In this document: one piece after another, positions 16,161 to 24,983 of the stretch
How positions within the stretch are numbered: position 1 is the first letter of the stretch
Layout: every line of letters starts with the position of its first letter
Assembly: GCF_014489845.1 (NCBI RefSeq)
Contig: NZ_JABURY010000008.1
Location: 1 to 64,000 of the forward strand
Direction of reading: 5' to 3'
Origin: Frischella japonica
Lineage (GTDB): Bacteria; Pseudomonadota; Gammaproteobacteria; Enterobacterales; Orbaceae
Length of the DNA: 64,000 bases
The notes under the pieces: generated by a model
Told to the model about the DNA's origin: nothing
The model's input: the letters and a program-made list of their open reading frames with translations, nothing else
Database searches by the model: none
Program-made: the position numbers and the translations under genes

Positions 16161-16448
16161 CAGTGATATTGTTGCTAATAATAGCATAAAAATTATCCAT
16201 GCAATAGCGATAAAAACTACTATTCTTGTTATTTTATCATCATCTTCTGATACGATTTTTTTTACATGGGGTATCGCCCATATACCCCATAGAAAAATAT
16301 TAGTTCCAATAAGAGTGATTGCAGTATCTAACAATGGTTTTTTATCATATAGGACGATACTAGCAACAGTAAACAAAACAAAGGGCGTTGCATTGTTTAC
16401 ACTTTCAACCATTAATTCACAAAATTTAGTTATTCCTATTTTTTTCAT
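16155..16448 (-). CDS. Small three-helix membrane protein, accessory cargo of the satellite
   Basis: A 97-residue protein convergent with terL, overlapping its last six bases. Three hydrophobic segments are visible (about residues 20-38, 43-60, 72-94), split by a charged loop HVKKIVSEDDDK. The ATG is preceded by AAAGGTG, an excellent ribosome binding site, and a plus-strand open frame over the same region lacks such a site. It sits between the packaging genes and attR, the position where PICIs carry cargo such as phage-interference genes. Function unknown. Confidence 0.65.
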   Translation of the reverse strand: MKKIGITKFCELMVESVNNATPFVLFTVASIVLYDKKPLLDTAITLIGTNIFLWGIWAIPHVKKIVSEDDDKITRIVVFIAIAWIIFMLLLATISLS

Positions 16449-16750
16449 TTTATCACCTTTCGATTTATAATAATTTATTAAATACTACCATGTTATTAAT
16501 AACATACAACACTATAATAACACGAGGTTAATTTATTGATTATTTTATATAAATTTTGTTAGTGTTGTTAGTGCTGTAAAATCACAAAAATAAACTTTTC
16601 CTTTTAATCTTTCAGTTAGTCATTGGTGAATATTACTAATAATTTGATAATGATTTTAATATATTAAAACGATTTTATGTTATATGATATGTTATACGGA
16701 AAATTATAAATTTATGAATATGAATTTAAATTAATTAGTTAATTTGATAA
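16449..16750. other. AT-rich right-end region of the island
   Basis: No gene. It contains repeated TGTTA/AACAC words including 16559-16575, the near-exact reverse complement of 3691-3707, and also a direct similarity to 3720-3745. The arm-type repeat (16673-16698) and attR follow. Confidence 0.45.
16673..16698 (+). repeat. Right integrase arm-type repeat
   Basis: 24 of 26 bases are identical to 2303-2328 in the same orientation; it contains TATGTTATA plus ATGTTATACG and lies 52 bases left of the attR core. Confidence 0.6.
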
Positions 16751-16773
16751 TTCGATCCCCTCACAACCCACCA
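16751..16773 (+). repeat. attR core
   Basis: An exact 23-base copy of the tRNA-Lys 3' end (2172-2194), marking the right end of the integrated satellite. Confidence 0.88.
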
Positions 16774-16900
16774 TTACTACCATTTAAAATCAATAAGTTA
16801 CACGATTTTTTCTTGCGCTGAAATTGTTAAAAAAGACCAAGTGGCGGTGAATTTTATGTTGCCCGCTAATAAAAAAGGCTGGTAATCCAGCTTTAGGTTT

Positions 16901-17236
16901 TCAAAGAAAGTCAATCCCACACATTGAAGCAGCACGCAAAAAACGGATAATATTTCTGTCAGGAACACATGACAATTTTTCATATTCATCCGCAGTTAAT
17001 TCAACAATGCGAGTTCCGCGAATTTTCAGACTATCTTTTTTCGCAACTAGCCTATAAATTGATTCATCTTTATTACAATATACTGCGTTTGAAATACCGT
17101 TAAGCGCCATTCTTGAAATGAAATGTGATAATTTTTCATAATTGTTTACCTTTTTAGTAATTCCGGTGTCTGCTGGGTCAGTAGAGTTGTTTCTTAACTC
17201 TGGGTATATATAATGACGCGCGCCATTAGTCAACAA
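16901..17236 (-). CDS. Unrecognised small protein of the decayed second element
   Basis: A 111-residue soluble protein, last of three contiguous minus-strand genes (17696 to 16901). It contains YEKLSHFISRMALNGISNAVYCNKD and a second similar segment YEKLSCVPDRNIIRFLRAASMCG. Its start abuts the previous stop. No family known to me. Confidence 0.4.
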   Translation of the reverse strand: MLTNGARHYIYPELRNNSTDPADTGITKKVNNYEKLSHFISRMALNGISNAVYCNKDESIYRLVAKKDSLKIRGTRIVELTADEYEKLSCVPDRNIIRFLRAASMCGIDFL

Positions 17237-17434
17237 TTATTTTACTTTTTTTAATTTTTCTTTTAAAAGTTTTAGACCTTCAAATATTGCCGTTTTCTGC
17301 GTGCCGCAAATTTTACCCAGTTCTTTTAATAGTGCGCTTTCATCCTCTGTTAAATATGTGCCCGGTAACCGCGGACGACCGGCGTTTCTGGCTCTATATG
17401 CTTGTTCATTTTTGCGTTGTTTTTCTCTATTCAT
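17237..17434 (-). CDS. Small basic protein, possible DNA binder
   Basis: 65 residues, strongly basic at the N-terminus (MNREKQRKNEQAYRARNAGR), then RPRLPGTYLTEDESALLKELGKICG. The plan suggests a small DNA-binding or ribbon-helix-helix-like protein. Its start overlaps the end of the upstream gene by eight bases, so the three genes form one operon. Confidence 0.45.
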   Translation of the reverse strand: MNREKQRKNEQAYRARNAGRPRLPGTYLTEDESALLKELGKICGTQKTAIFEGLKLLKEKLKKVK

Positions 17435-17696
17435 AATTTAACTCCGAATTTTTACAAATATAGCGATCGTCACCAGCTTTTGACTGAAAGCGATACACGT
17501 TAATTTTTTTACTATTACACGTCATTAGTAACAAATGTTTATTATCGTAATTCTGATCGTACAATTGCCAAAATGCGATTTTAGCAATTTCAAAATTAGT
17601 TGTGTTTGTTCGTGTGTCGAGCAATACCTCACTTCCGCCGCGACGTTGTTTTATCACATAAACTCTGTATGTTTTTAAATTCTCAGGTGATGCCAT
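17427..17696 (-). CDS. Unrecognised small phage-like protein
   Basis: An 89-residue protein with strands YRVYVIKQRRGGSEVLLDTRTN, a helix FEIAKIAFWQLYDQ and a last strand INVYRFQSKAGDD. Its start overlaps the end of the integrase relic by 22 bases. The style is that of small accessory proteins beside integrases in phages; no specific function. Confidence 0.5.
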   Translation of the reverse strand: MASPENLKTYRVYVIKQRRGGSEVLLDTRTNTTNFEIAKIAFWQLYDQNYDNKHLLLMTCNSKKINVYRFQSKAGDDRYICKNSELNYE

Positions 17697-17837
17697 TCTC
17701 TGCCCCTTAGGTCATTGTATAAATCAGTTGTGCTACGATATTTGTGTCCGAGTAGTATTTGCGTATTAACACCTTGCTCCCGGTACAATCGTTCTGCTAG
17801 TAAACGTATTTCAAAAAAACTGGGCGGGTTATAGTCC
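17675..17837 (-). pseudogene. Integrase relic (lambda-type C-terminus)
   Basis: The minus strand reads NPPSFFEIRLLAERLYREQG, VNTQILLGHKYRSTTDLYND and then a stop. These are the last 50-odd residues of a lambda-type tyrosine integrase: the box II region with its Arg, LLGHK and the active-site Tyr in DLYND. An in-frame stop lies just upstream and no N-terminal part is recognisable, so the gene is dead. Confidence 0.75.
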
Positions 17838-18079
17838 TCTCAATGCTTTTTCGGAAATATTGTATCACCTAATTGACAAAAATCATGATTAAGTCGCCAA
17901 TACTGAACCGGTTGGCCGTTCTGCTCGATAAAGTTTTCATTGCCTGAGCAACTCAAAATCGCATTTTCAATGCTCATATTAACTACATTTAATGTCAAAT
18001 TTAGCAGTAACGCAATTTTTGCTCCGTGTTTGACCAATTTTCGCCGTATGTTGTCGTCACATACCGAGTTCAAGTGGTT

Positions 18080-18703
18080 TCAAAAAGAACTCTGAACTTA
18101 GAGTTAATCTACATTAACGGAATGTTTAACGAACTGATCAGGCTTGGGGAGTGGATGTTGAAAAAACCAATTAAGCGCATCCGACAATTTAGAATTGACG
18201 AGTAGGAAATGACGTGTCTAACACCCGATCAAATCAAAAAACTGTTAACGTCAGCAAAAAAAGTAAAGCCAAGGATCTGTTAACAATTATTAAAATATGT
18301 ATAGCAACCGGCGCGCGCTGGAATGAAGCCGAATCGTTGCAAGGCAAACAACTAAAAAACCAGTCTATTACATATTTAAAAATTAAGGGAAAGCGAAACC
18401 GAACAATACCGATTGATAAAGCATTGTTTGATGAAATTGAAATAAAAAAGGATATTCGTTCACTCCGGGTTACTCTGTTTTCCGCTCAGCAATTAAGCGC
18501 GCAGAAATAGAATTACCAAAGGCCAACTATCCCACGTTTTGCGTCACACATTTACCAGCCATTTTATGATGAACGGAGGCAATATTTTAGTATTACAAAA
18601 AATACTGGGTCACACAGATATAAAAATGACAATGCGTTATGCACATTTTGCTCCTGAACATTTTGAAGATGCAATCAAATTAAATCCTTTCAACAATATT
18701 TAA
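18080..18703 (+). pseudogene. Integrase relic (P2/HP1-type), frameshifted
   Basis: Fragments in changing frames spell a P2-type integrase: MFNELIRLGEW near 18122, MTCLTPDQIKKLLTSAKKVK from 18209, IIKICIATGARWNEAESLQG, and finally LRHTFTSHFMMNGGNILVLQ near 18540 with LGHTDIKMTMRYAHFAPEHF. A frameshift lies in the A-rich run near 18260, another near 18480, and the N-terminal domain is missing. Catalytic His/Arg and Tyr are still readable. It points toward the third att copy. Confidence 0.8.
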
Positions 18704-18805
18704 ATGGCGGTTGAGTTAATTAATATAGCATTTTATTAGCGTTTATTAGTTTTATAACTTATTGATAAATTTGTAAGTTATTGTTTTTTATGGCGTGTTC
18801 AGGGC

Positions 18806-18850
18806 ACTCTTAATCAATTGGTCGCGGGTTCGATCCCCTCACACCCACCA
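18806..18850 (+). repeat. Third att copy (second attR)
   Basis: Matches 2149-2194 of the tRNA-Lys, from the anticodon loop through CCA, over 45 bases with one base deleted in the acceptor. It is longer than the 23-base cf-PICI core, so it was probably left by a different integrase that recognised the anticodon region. Confidence 0.8.
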
Positions 18851-19369
18851 TTTCTTTTAATTAAAATCAAATAATTGTACCCATTCTTTTTACTATACCT
18901 TTTCGGCTATTATTATCAATTAAGATTAATTTCGGGTTTCTGTAGTTTTTAAACTTAGCTAATGCAAGATCTTTTATTAAAAAATATATATAGCCTTTTT
19001 GACTAGTCTTAAAATATTCATAACACTGTTATAAACACTAATGCTAAAGAAAATTTTGAAAAACTTCTTAATTTTATTTATAGCGTTAGATTAAATATGA
19101 TCTATTTTTCTAAAATTCAAGACCACTTTGACTGTATTAAGTTAAATAAAATATATTATGTTTAATATTTACTTTTTCTTGGTAAGGATTAAGTGGTGAT
19201 GTAACAAAGATACAGTGTAGTAGGTTGGTGAAAAATAAATACTTGCTTACAAGTTAACTATGAAAATTGATTTACTTTTATCTTTTGTGTGTATATTATT
19301 CAGATAATATATTTTATGTAACATCAACATAAAATATATTAGAAAGAATAATAATAAAGGGTAAATCAA
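18851..19369. other. Gene-free AT-rich region upstream of vgrG
   Basis: No coding signal or structured RNA recognised. The last 100 bases contain TATTAT/ATAATAT words that may include the vgrG promoter, and AAAGGGT lies before the vgrG ATG. Confidence 0.4.
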
Positions 19370-21937
19370 ATGGGAAATAACCACATTGATGAAAGTGTCA
19401 ATTTACTTGATAAATTAGCCGGTTCAAATCAATATACCTTGTTTATTCCAGAATTAACTGCACCAATTTCCATTGTAACTATTCGAGGATATGAAAAGCT
19501 GAATGAACCTTGGTATTATGAAATCACTTTTACCTCACCTAATAAATCAATAACCGTTGATTCCATCCTCAGTCGCCGAGCAAGTTTATCTTTTCATCCT
19601 CCGTCACTTTCAGCAATCATTTCTCATCTTAGTTCACTTAATAAACCTGCTCAGCACAGAACGCTATATGGGATTATTACTGAGTTTTGTCAGTTATCTA
19701 TCAGTAACGATGAGGTACGTTATGTTGTCATGCTTAAATCTCGTTTATCTTTACTCGGGCTACATCATTATAGTGCGATTTATCAAAATCAAAGTGTGGT
19801 GAATGTTGTTGAGAGTGTACTTCGTAAACATGGTTGGACAGGTATCGATTATCGATTTGATCTCAATGACGATTATCCTGCTAGAGAGTTAATTACCCAA
19901 TGGGAAGAGAGTGATCTTGCTTTTATTCAGCGTATTTTAGCTGATGTTGGGATTTGGTTTCGATTTGAAAGTCATGAAAAACATCATTGTGATGTTCTGG
20001 TTATGAGCGACTATGAACAAGGTTATCATGATGCTGGGGCAATAATTTATCAAGCGCCAAGTGGTACACTTGATGGTGGTCGTTATTCTATATGGGATGT
20101 GATGTTACAAAGTAAAACTGTTGAATCATCTGTTAAAGTTAACGACTATAATTATCGTCAGGCAAGTAATAATATGCTGAGTGAAATAAATACCCAGCAA
20201 AAAGATGTGACAACACATGGCATAGATTATCTTTATGGTGAGCACTACAAAGAAAGTGGTAATATCGATCTTGTTGAAAGTGGTGCATGGTATGCCAAAA
20301 TCCGTCATCAGGCAAAGCTTAGCGAACAAGTTATTATTATTGGTAAAACAAATCAATATCATTTATCGACTGGTCAACATATTTATATTGATGGTCATCC
20401 TTTAGCGAAAACTTTTACAGAAGGCTTTATTATTCTAAGTGTTGAAGGGCAAGGTGATAGAGCAAATAACTATGAAGCAAGGTTTACTGCAATACCTTTT
20501 GATGTATTAAAACCCTACAGACCGAACTCTATTCGCTGGCCTTGTGTATCTGGCACGGTTTCAGCTAGAATAACGAGTCCTGACCATGATACTTATGGTT
20601 ATATAGACACTCAAGGGCGTTACCGCGTTAAATTTAATTTTGACTTAACCCATTGGCGAAATGGTGAAGAGAGTTTATGGGTCCGTCTTGCAACGCCCTA
20701 TGCCGGTGAGACTTATGGCTTTCACTTTCCGTTAATTGATGGAACCGAAGTGGCTATTGCTTTTATGGATGGCAATCCTGATAGGCCGTATATTTCACAT
20801 GCTATGCATGACATTAATCATCCTAACCATGTTACAACCGCAAACAAACACCGCAATGTCATTAGAACGCCGGCTAACAATAAATTGCGGATGGATGATC
20901 AGCGTGGACAGGAACATATTAAACTTGCGACCGAATATGGTAAAACACAGCTGAATTTAGGACACTTAGTTGATGATAAGAAGAAACAGCGTGGTGAAGG
21001 ATTTGAGCTGCGAACAGATGAATATGGTGCTATTCGTGCTGGTAAAGGGCTATATATTAGCTCATATAAAAGAGCAGAAAAAACAGGTGTTAACAAAAAA
21101 ACACTAGATGCAGATGAAACAATTACCTTGCTTAATACGGGTGTTAGTGTCTCTTATCGGCAATCAAAGCGCTCTGAAAGTCATTTAGCAGGTGAGTTGA
21201 AAGGGGTAAAGAGTTTCTCTACATTTGTCAATTACACCGCATCGGATCCAACAAATTTATCTTTTACTGAACCCAGTATGGTTATATCTAGTCCCAAAGG
21301 TATCGCTACGGTAACACCTGATAACATCTATCAATATGCCGAGCAGAATATCTTATTAACAAGCAAACAAGATACCAATATTGCTGCAAATAACTCCATG
21401 AATGTGAGTGCTGGGAATCTATATTCAGTGTTTGCTAAACAAGATATCAAACTTTTTAGTGGTGAAAGTAAGATACAGTTACAAGCACATAATGGTGATA
21501 TTGAAGTGATTGCAGATAAGTCTCTTAAGATTGTGAGTAATCAAGATAAAATCGATATCAATGCTAACAAAGAAATTACTATCGCATGTGGTGGTGCTTA
21601 TATTCGCATTGCTGATGGCAATATTGAACTTTATGCGCCAGGTATGGTAAAGCATGGTGCGCAAGGTTTTCCATTTTCTGGTCCTAAGTCAATGCAGCCA
21701 ACCTTATATTCTTTTCCAAAACAGCAACCACTACCTCCTTGTGTTAAACAATTTGTTTTACTGGAAGAGGGGTCGAATAATCCAATTATTAATCGAGAAT
21801 ATCAGATTTTAAATAAAGATAACCACGTCCTTGCTGAAGGAAAAACTGATGCAGATGGTAGAACTGAGATAGTTAGTACGGGCTATGAGGAAGAAGAGGT
21901 TGTATTTAGATATAAATCAGATAACGAATTGTTATAA
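19370..21937 (+). CDS. vgrG: VgrG, type VI secretion spike with C-terminal extension
   Basis: An 855-residue VgrG (TssI). The N-terminal gp27-like part has FIPELTAPISIVTIRGYEKL and TQWEESDLAFIQRILADVGIWFRFE; the gp5-like OB fold is near 400-500 (VRLATPYAGETYGFHFPLIDGTEVAIAFMDGNPDRPYI). A long DUF2345-like beta region follows (about 560-780). From about residue 788 there is an extra beta-sandwich domain (VKQFVLLEEGSNNPI...ADGRTEIVSTG) of the kind that binds a cognate effector. It starts an effector cassette; no T6SS sheath, membrane or ATPase genes are nearby, so it must use an apparatus encoded elsewhere. Confidence 0.95.
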   Translation: MGNNHIDESVNLLDKLAGSNQYTLFIPELTAPISIVTIRGYEKLNEPWYYEITFTSPNKSITVDSILSRRASLSFHPPSLSAIISHLSSLNKPAQHRTLYGIITEFCQLSISNDEVRYVVMLKSRLSLLGLHHYSAIYQNQSVVNVVESVLRKHGWTGIDYRFDLNDDYPARELITQWEESDLAFIQRILADVGIWFRFESHEKHHCDVLVMSDYEQGYHDAGAIIYQAPSGTLDGGRYSIWDVMLQSKTVESSVKVNDYNYRQASNNMLSEINTQQKDVTTHGIDYLYGEHYKESGNIDLVESGAWYAKIRHQAKLSEQVIIIGKTNQYHLSTGQHIYIDGHPLAKTFTEGFIILSVEGQGDRANNYEARFTAIPFDVLKPYRPNSIRWPCVSGTVSARITSPDHDTYGYIDTQGRYRVKFNFDLTHWRNGEESLWVRLATPYAGETYGFHFPLIDGTEVAIAFMDGNPDRPYISHAMHDINHPNHVTTANKHRNVIRTPANNKLRMDDQRGQEHIKLATEYGKTQLNLGHLVDDKKKQRGEGFELRTDEYGAIRAGKGLYISSYKRAEKTGVNKKTLDADETITLLNTGVSVSYRQSKRSESHLAGELKGVKSFSTFVNYTASDPTNLSFTEPSMVISSPKGIATVTPDNIYQYAEQNILLTSKQDTNIAANNSMNVSAGNLYSVFAKQDIKLFSGESKIQLQAHNGDIEVIADKSLKIVSNQDKIDINANKEITIACGGAYIRIADGNIELYAPGMVKHGAQGFPFSGPKSMQPTLYSFPKQQPLPPCVKQFVLLEEGSNNPIINREYQILNKDNHVLAEGKTDADGRTEIVSTGYEEEEVVFRYKSDNELL

Positions 21938-21987
21938 AACGATAATTTACGGTTATACTGTGTATATAGGATAATTAAGGATAAAAA

Positions 21988-22884
21988 ATGGGTTGGGAAT
22001 CATGGCAAATACCGCAGGGATGGATAGATGCAGTGGGTCAAACAAAAGCTCAATTTGAGAATACGGCTAATCGCCAAATAGTAGAGCCACAAGTTGTCAA
22101 AGCTCAAATTAGAAAATTAAAGAATATTATCATACGAAGAATTCCCAAAAAAGGTCTGGTGGCTGGCCATTATTGGATTGAGATTATTCATCGCGATGAA
22201 GATGAAACGGATGATTTCATGAAACAAGCAAGAAAAAATAAGTTAACCGAAGCAAATATCACTTCTCTACCAATAAAAGCATGCACTAAAGCTAATGGTT
22301 TTCGAGAAAGTTATGGTTGGTATCCTGATAGTGGTGCATTTCATGTAGAAAATACATTTAACTCCAAAAGATGGATATCAGCAAAGGGCTATTTAAATGG
22401 TGATTGTGAGATCAGGAAAGCGAAAGATAAAAAACTTGATTTGACCTATCAACGTGATCGTGAAGCAGGAAGAAAGAAACAAAATAACGAACTATCAAGC
22501 CGACCATTTGATCCGCACCAGAATGGTCGACTGCATCCGGAGAAAATTGATTTTACGACTCATCCTTATATATTGTCAAATGATTCAAGGACTGAATTAG
22601 CAATCATCAATGATATTAGAAAGTTTGCAAAGGATTTTAAAGATGAGTGGAGCTGGAATGGTGATGGATATGATGAAACCAACTGCCATACTTTTTTGTT
22701 TTTATTATTGGCTCACTGTCAATTAGCCGATCCTGATTGTATCGGAAAGCGGTATGATAAACATTTCGAAGATTATAAAAAATCTTTGGATAGAAAAAAG
22801 CAAATTAAAGATGAAAAATTTGCTAAAAGAAAAATTTTGATCCAAAAATTATCGGATATGTCGAATCTGACTAAATCGGGATAA
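21988..22884 (+). CDS. Putative T6SS effector, permuted papain-like (NlpC/P60) hydrolase
   Basis: A 298-residue protein, 50 bases after vgrG. Two conserved-looking elements resemble circularly permuted papain-fold hydrolases: GHYWIEI with His61 on a strand, and DETNCHTFLFLLLAHC with Cys233 at a helix start (compare the H...NC arrangement of LRAT/NlpC-permuted families). A Trp-rich N-terminus may contact VgrG; the C-terminus is a basic helix. No signal peptide, as expected for a T6SS cargo. The next gene encodes an exported protein, which suits an effector acting on peptidoglycan or membrane lipid. The assignment is inference from motifs and position. Confidence 0.55.
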   Translation: MGWESWQIPQGWIDAVGQTKAQFENTANRQIVEPQVVKAQIRKLKNIIIRRIPKKGLVAGHYWIEIIHRDEDETDDFMKQARKNKLTEANITSLPIKACTKANGFRESYGWYPDSGAFHVENTFNSKRWISAKGYLNGDCEIRKAKDKKLDLTYQRDREAGRKKQNNELSSRPFDPHQNGRLHPEKIDFTTHPYILSNDSRTELAIINDIRKFAKDFKDEWSWNGDGYDETNCHTFLFLLLAHCQLADPDCIGKRYDKHFEDYKKSLDRKKQIKDEKFAKRKILIQKLSDMSNLTKSG

Positions 22885-22894
22885 TATTAACATT

Positions 22895-24754
22895 ATGACA
22901 ATATATAATAGTATGAAATCTATGAATAATATTATAAAAACGTGCTTGTTGGTGTGTTTAGTCTGGATATCCAATGCACAATCTATTTTTGCGGAGCTAA
23001 CAGTGAATAACACAACAGAAATTATCAAACGTTTAAAGGAACAAGCAATCGAACCAAACAAAATCTATTTTCAATATGATTTTAATAATTTTATTAATAA
23101 AGATGACAGTTATCCTCAAAAAAATCTATTTTCATCATTAACAGCTTTAGAATCCAAGCCAGATATGCACTCTTTAGCCATTCAAAATATTTCTGAGATA
23201 ACATTGAATGAAAATTACCAATATAGTGATGTATTAGAACGAGATCGAAATATTATCGAAATATTATATCCAACAGATCTTTTTCAGTTACTTGATGATG
23301 GAGTCTATTTTTATATTTTTAATGAGCATAATCAATTAATAAAAAAAGACACTTTTGCCGAGGTATTTGAGTTACCTTGTTATGTGCGAGTTGAGAAAAA
23401 AAATGGCATGGTTGTGAGTATTCAAAAAAGACCTTTACGTTCAATTACGCATTATACTTATGATTATTGGACCAATAACAATATAAAACGCGCTATATTG
23501 GAAATGTATGATAATCATCATCAGGTTATTTATTTTGATGAGGTGTTTTTTGATGAAGCAGGAAGAAGAGTAAAAGGGGCAGAAAAAAATATTAACACAG
23601 GTAACACGGTTATCTACTCTTATATCAGGCAAGATGGTATTGAAAGGATTGAGGAGTATTTTGATGCTAAAGGGATTAAGACTAATCATGTAACTTATTA
23701 TGAAAAATCACATCGTCCAGAAAACAAACGCCTAAATGAAAAAGGGGAGATAATTGAAATCACCCAGCAAAGACCAGCGGATATATTTGACTTTCAAAAA
23801 GATTTAGATGAATCCGTGCCTTATAATACACTTATAATGGATATCGAAAAAAGTGATGGTACGTTGACAAGAGCATTGTTTAAACGTGTTTTTGAATCAG
23901 ATATGACATTGTGGGATCATGAAGCGATAAACCGAGCGAAATTTTTAGGAATTAAACCAAAGCAAGTTTATTATCATAAATTACCTTTTCCTGCATTCTT
24001 AGATGAACGTTATAAAAATTTCCCGCACCAAATGCCGTTAACATTAATTGAAGCAGAAAATCAAACCCCACAAACAGAATACAGCGAATTAATCAAAGTT
24101 GAGATTAGTGATAATTATCAATATAAAAAAATTATTAAAGAAAAGTGGCAACAATCACCGATTTCATTACCTGTGGAACAGTTTAAGTCATTAGAGAATG
24201 GGCTCTCTTTTTTTGTAATGGATGAGTCGGGTAAATTAAGTGAATTAAGTAGTGTAGAGCAAGCAATTGAATTACCGCGCTATATTCGCATTGAAAAGGT
24301 TATGGGGAAAATTGTATCAATATTACAAAAAACATATATACAGCGACTAATAACTGAATTCGAATACAACGGTAATGAGCAAATAGGGAGTAAATTATTC
24401 ACATTTAACCGTGATGTTATGCCTGATTTAATCATAGAAACGACATATGAGAAAGGAAATTATGTTCCGTTATCTCAAATAATAAAAAATGGAGAACATA
24501 CTACAATTAGAACATTCATGCACCATAAGGATGATGATATGTTTGGTATTATAGAAAAGTTTAGCAATCAAGGTGTTAAAACAAACCATATTGAAGTATC
24601 TCAAAATGGAGCGGTAAAAAATCAATATTTGGGTGCTGACGGGAAAGTTTTGAACATTACGGATAGCTTTGATGACGAAAATAATCAGGGATCTTATGAT
24701 GATTTATTATTTTATTCCGATGATTTCGAAATGGTCCGGCTAAGTAGCTTTTAA
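22895..24754 (+). CDS. Exported duplicated-domain protein, candidate immunity protein
   Basis: A 619-residue protein with a signal peptide (start MKSMNNIIKTCLLVCLVWIS, from 22913, or the earlier ATG at 22895; cleavage near AQSIFA). It is built of two diverged repeats of about 250 residues. NYQYSDVLERDRN...DGVYFYIF...ELPCYVRVEKKNGMVVSIQKR (about 107-180) corresponds to NYQYKKIIKEKWQ...NGLSFFVM...ELPRYIRIEKVMGKIVSILQK (about 407-485). FDAKGIKTNHV likewise corresponds to FSNQGVKTNHI. A periplasmic immunity role is inferred from location after the effector. The last codons run into a stop that may be a frameshift (see 24755-24842). Confidence 0.6.
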   Translation: MTIYNSMKSMNNIIKTCLLVCLVWISNAQSIFAELTVNNTTEIIKRLKEQAIEPNKIYFQYDFNNFINKDDSYPQKNLFSSLTALESKPDMHSLAIQNISEITLNENYQYSDVLERDRNIIEILYPTDLFQLLDDGVYFYIFNEHNQLIKKDTFAEVFELPCYVRVEKKNGMVVSIQKRPLRSITHYTYDYWTNNNIKRAILEMYDNHHQVIYFDEVFFDEAGRRVKGAEKNINTGNTVIYSYIRQDGIERIEEYFDAKGIKTNHVTYYEKSHRPENKRLNEKGEIIEITQQRPADIFDFQKDLDESVPYNTLIMDIEKSDGTLTRALFKRVFESDMTLWDHEAINRAKFLGIKPKQVYYHKLPFPAFLDERYKNFPHQMPLTLIEAENQTPQTEYSELIKVEISDNYQYKKIIKEKWQQSPISLPVEQFKSLENGLSFFVMDESGKLSELSSVEQAIELPRYIRIEKVMGKIVSILQKTYIQRLITEFEYNGNEQIGSKLFTFNRDVMPDLIIETTYEKGNYVPLSQIIKNGEHTTIRTFMHHKDDDMFGIIEKFSNQGVKTNHIEVSQNGAVKNQYLGADGKVLNITDSFDDENNQGSYDDLLFYSDDFEMVRLSSF

Positions 24755-24842
24755 TGATAGAAAAAATGGAACAAGGCTTTATGAGGAAAAGCGTTATGTG
24801 TTATGGAAAAATGCTTTAGCGATTAATGAGATCCTTAAATAA
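24755..24842 (+). pseudogene. Out-of-frame C-terminal tail of the preceding gene
   Basis: Deleting one T from the TTTT run at 24750-24753 would replace the stop with 30 more codons reading SFNDRKNGTRLYEEKRYVLW and ending INEILK at 24842. The residue pattern is protein-like, so the 619-residue product is probably truncated by a frameshift or a sequencing slip. Confidence 0.5.
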
Positions 24843-24983
24843 AAAGCGTTAATTGAAATGTAAAAAATTTATCATCACTTTCCAGTTGATGGTAATGTTA
24901 GTTGCTGGAGATCTGAAGTGATCGAGGATATTGAACATTCTCTGCTGTACTAATATTCAAACTAATTTATCAAGGACATATAG

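Larger units (their letters stand above)
2172..16773 (+). mobile_element. Capsid-forming phage-inducible chromosomal island (cf-PICI)
   Basis: A 14.6 kb element bounded by exact 23-base repeats. Gene order is int, RNA/regulatory module, alpA, antirepressor, primase-helicase, major capsid, protease, portal, adaptor, connector, HNH, terS, terL, cargo. No tail tube, tape measure, baseplate, fibre, holin or endolysin gene is present, and the structural genes run capsid-first and terminase-last, opposite to ordinary HK97 phages. This order and content match the published cf-PICI class, in which the satellite makes small heads, packages itself and steals tails from a helper. All key genes look intact, so it may be mobilisable. 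Confidence 0.85.
16774..18850. mobile_element. Degenerate second integrated element
   Basis: A 2.1 kb stretch between two att copies with two unrelated integrase relics in opposite orientations and three small minus-strand genes. It looks like the residue of one or two earlier elements in the same tRNA site. The 17840-18080 part holds no gene I can support. Confidence 0.55.

Noticed and set aside
16135-16470. Plus-strand 111-codon frame after terL
   Set aside because: It is the complement of the minus-strand membrane protein, which has a strong ribosome binding site; the plus frame has none.
2172-16773. Ordinary tailed prophage or deletion remnant
   Set aside because: Head and packaging genes are complete and tightly packed, gene order is that of cf-PICIs, and exact att repeats bound the element; a random tail deletion would not give this order.
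17840-18073. 77-codon minus-strand frame beside the integrase relic
   Set aside because: No recognisable integrase motif and no ribosome binding site; it shares a frame with the relic but reads as unrelated or decayed sequence.
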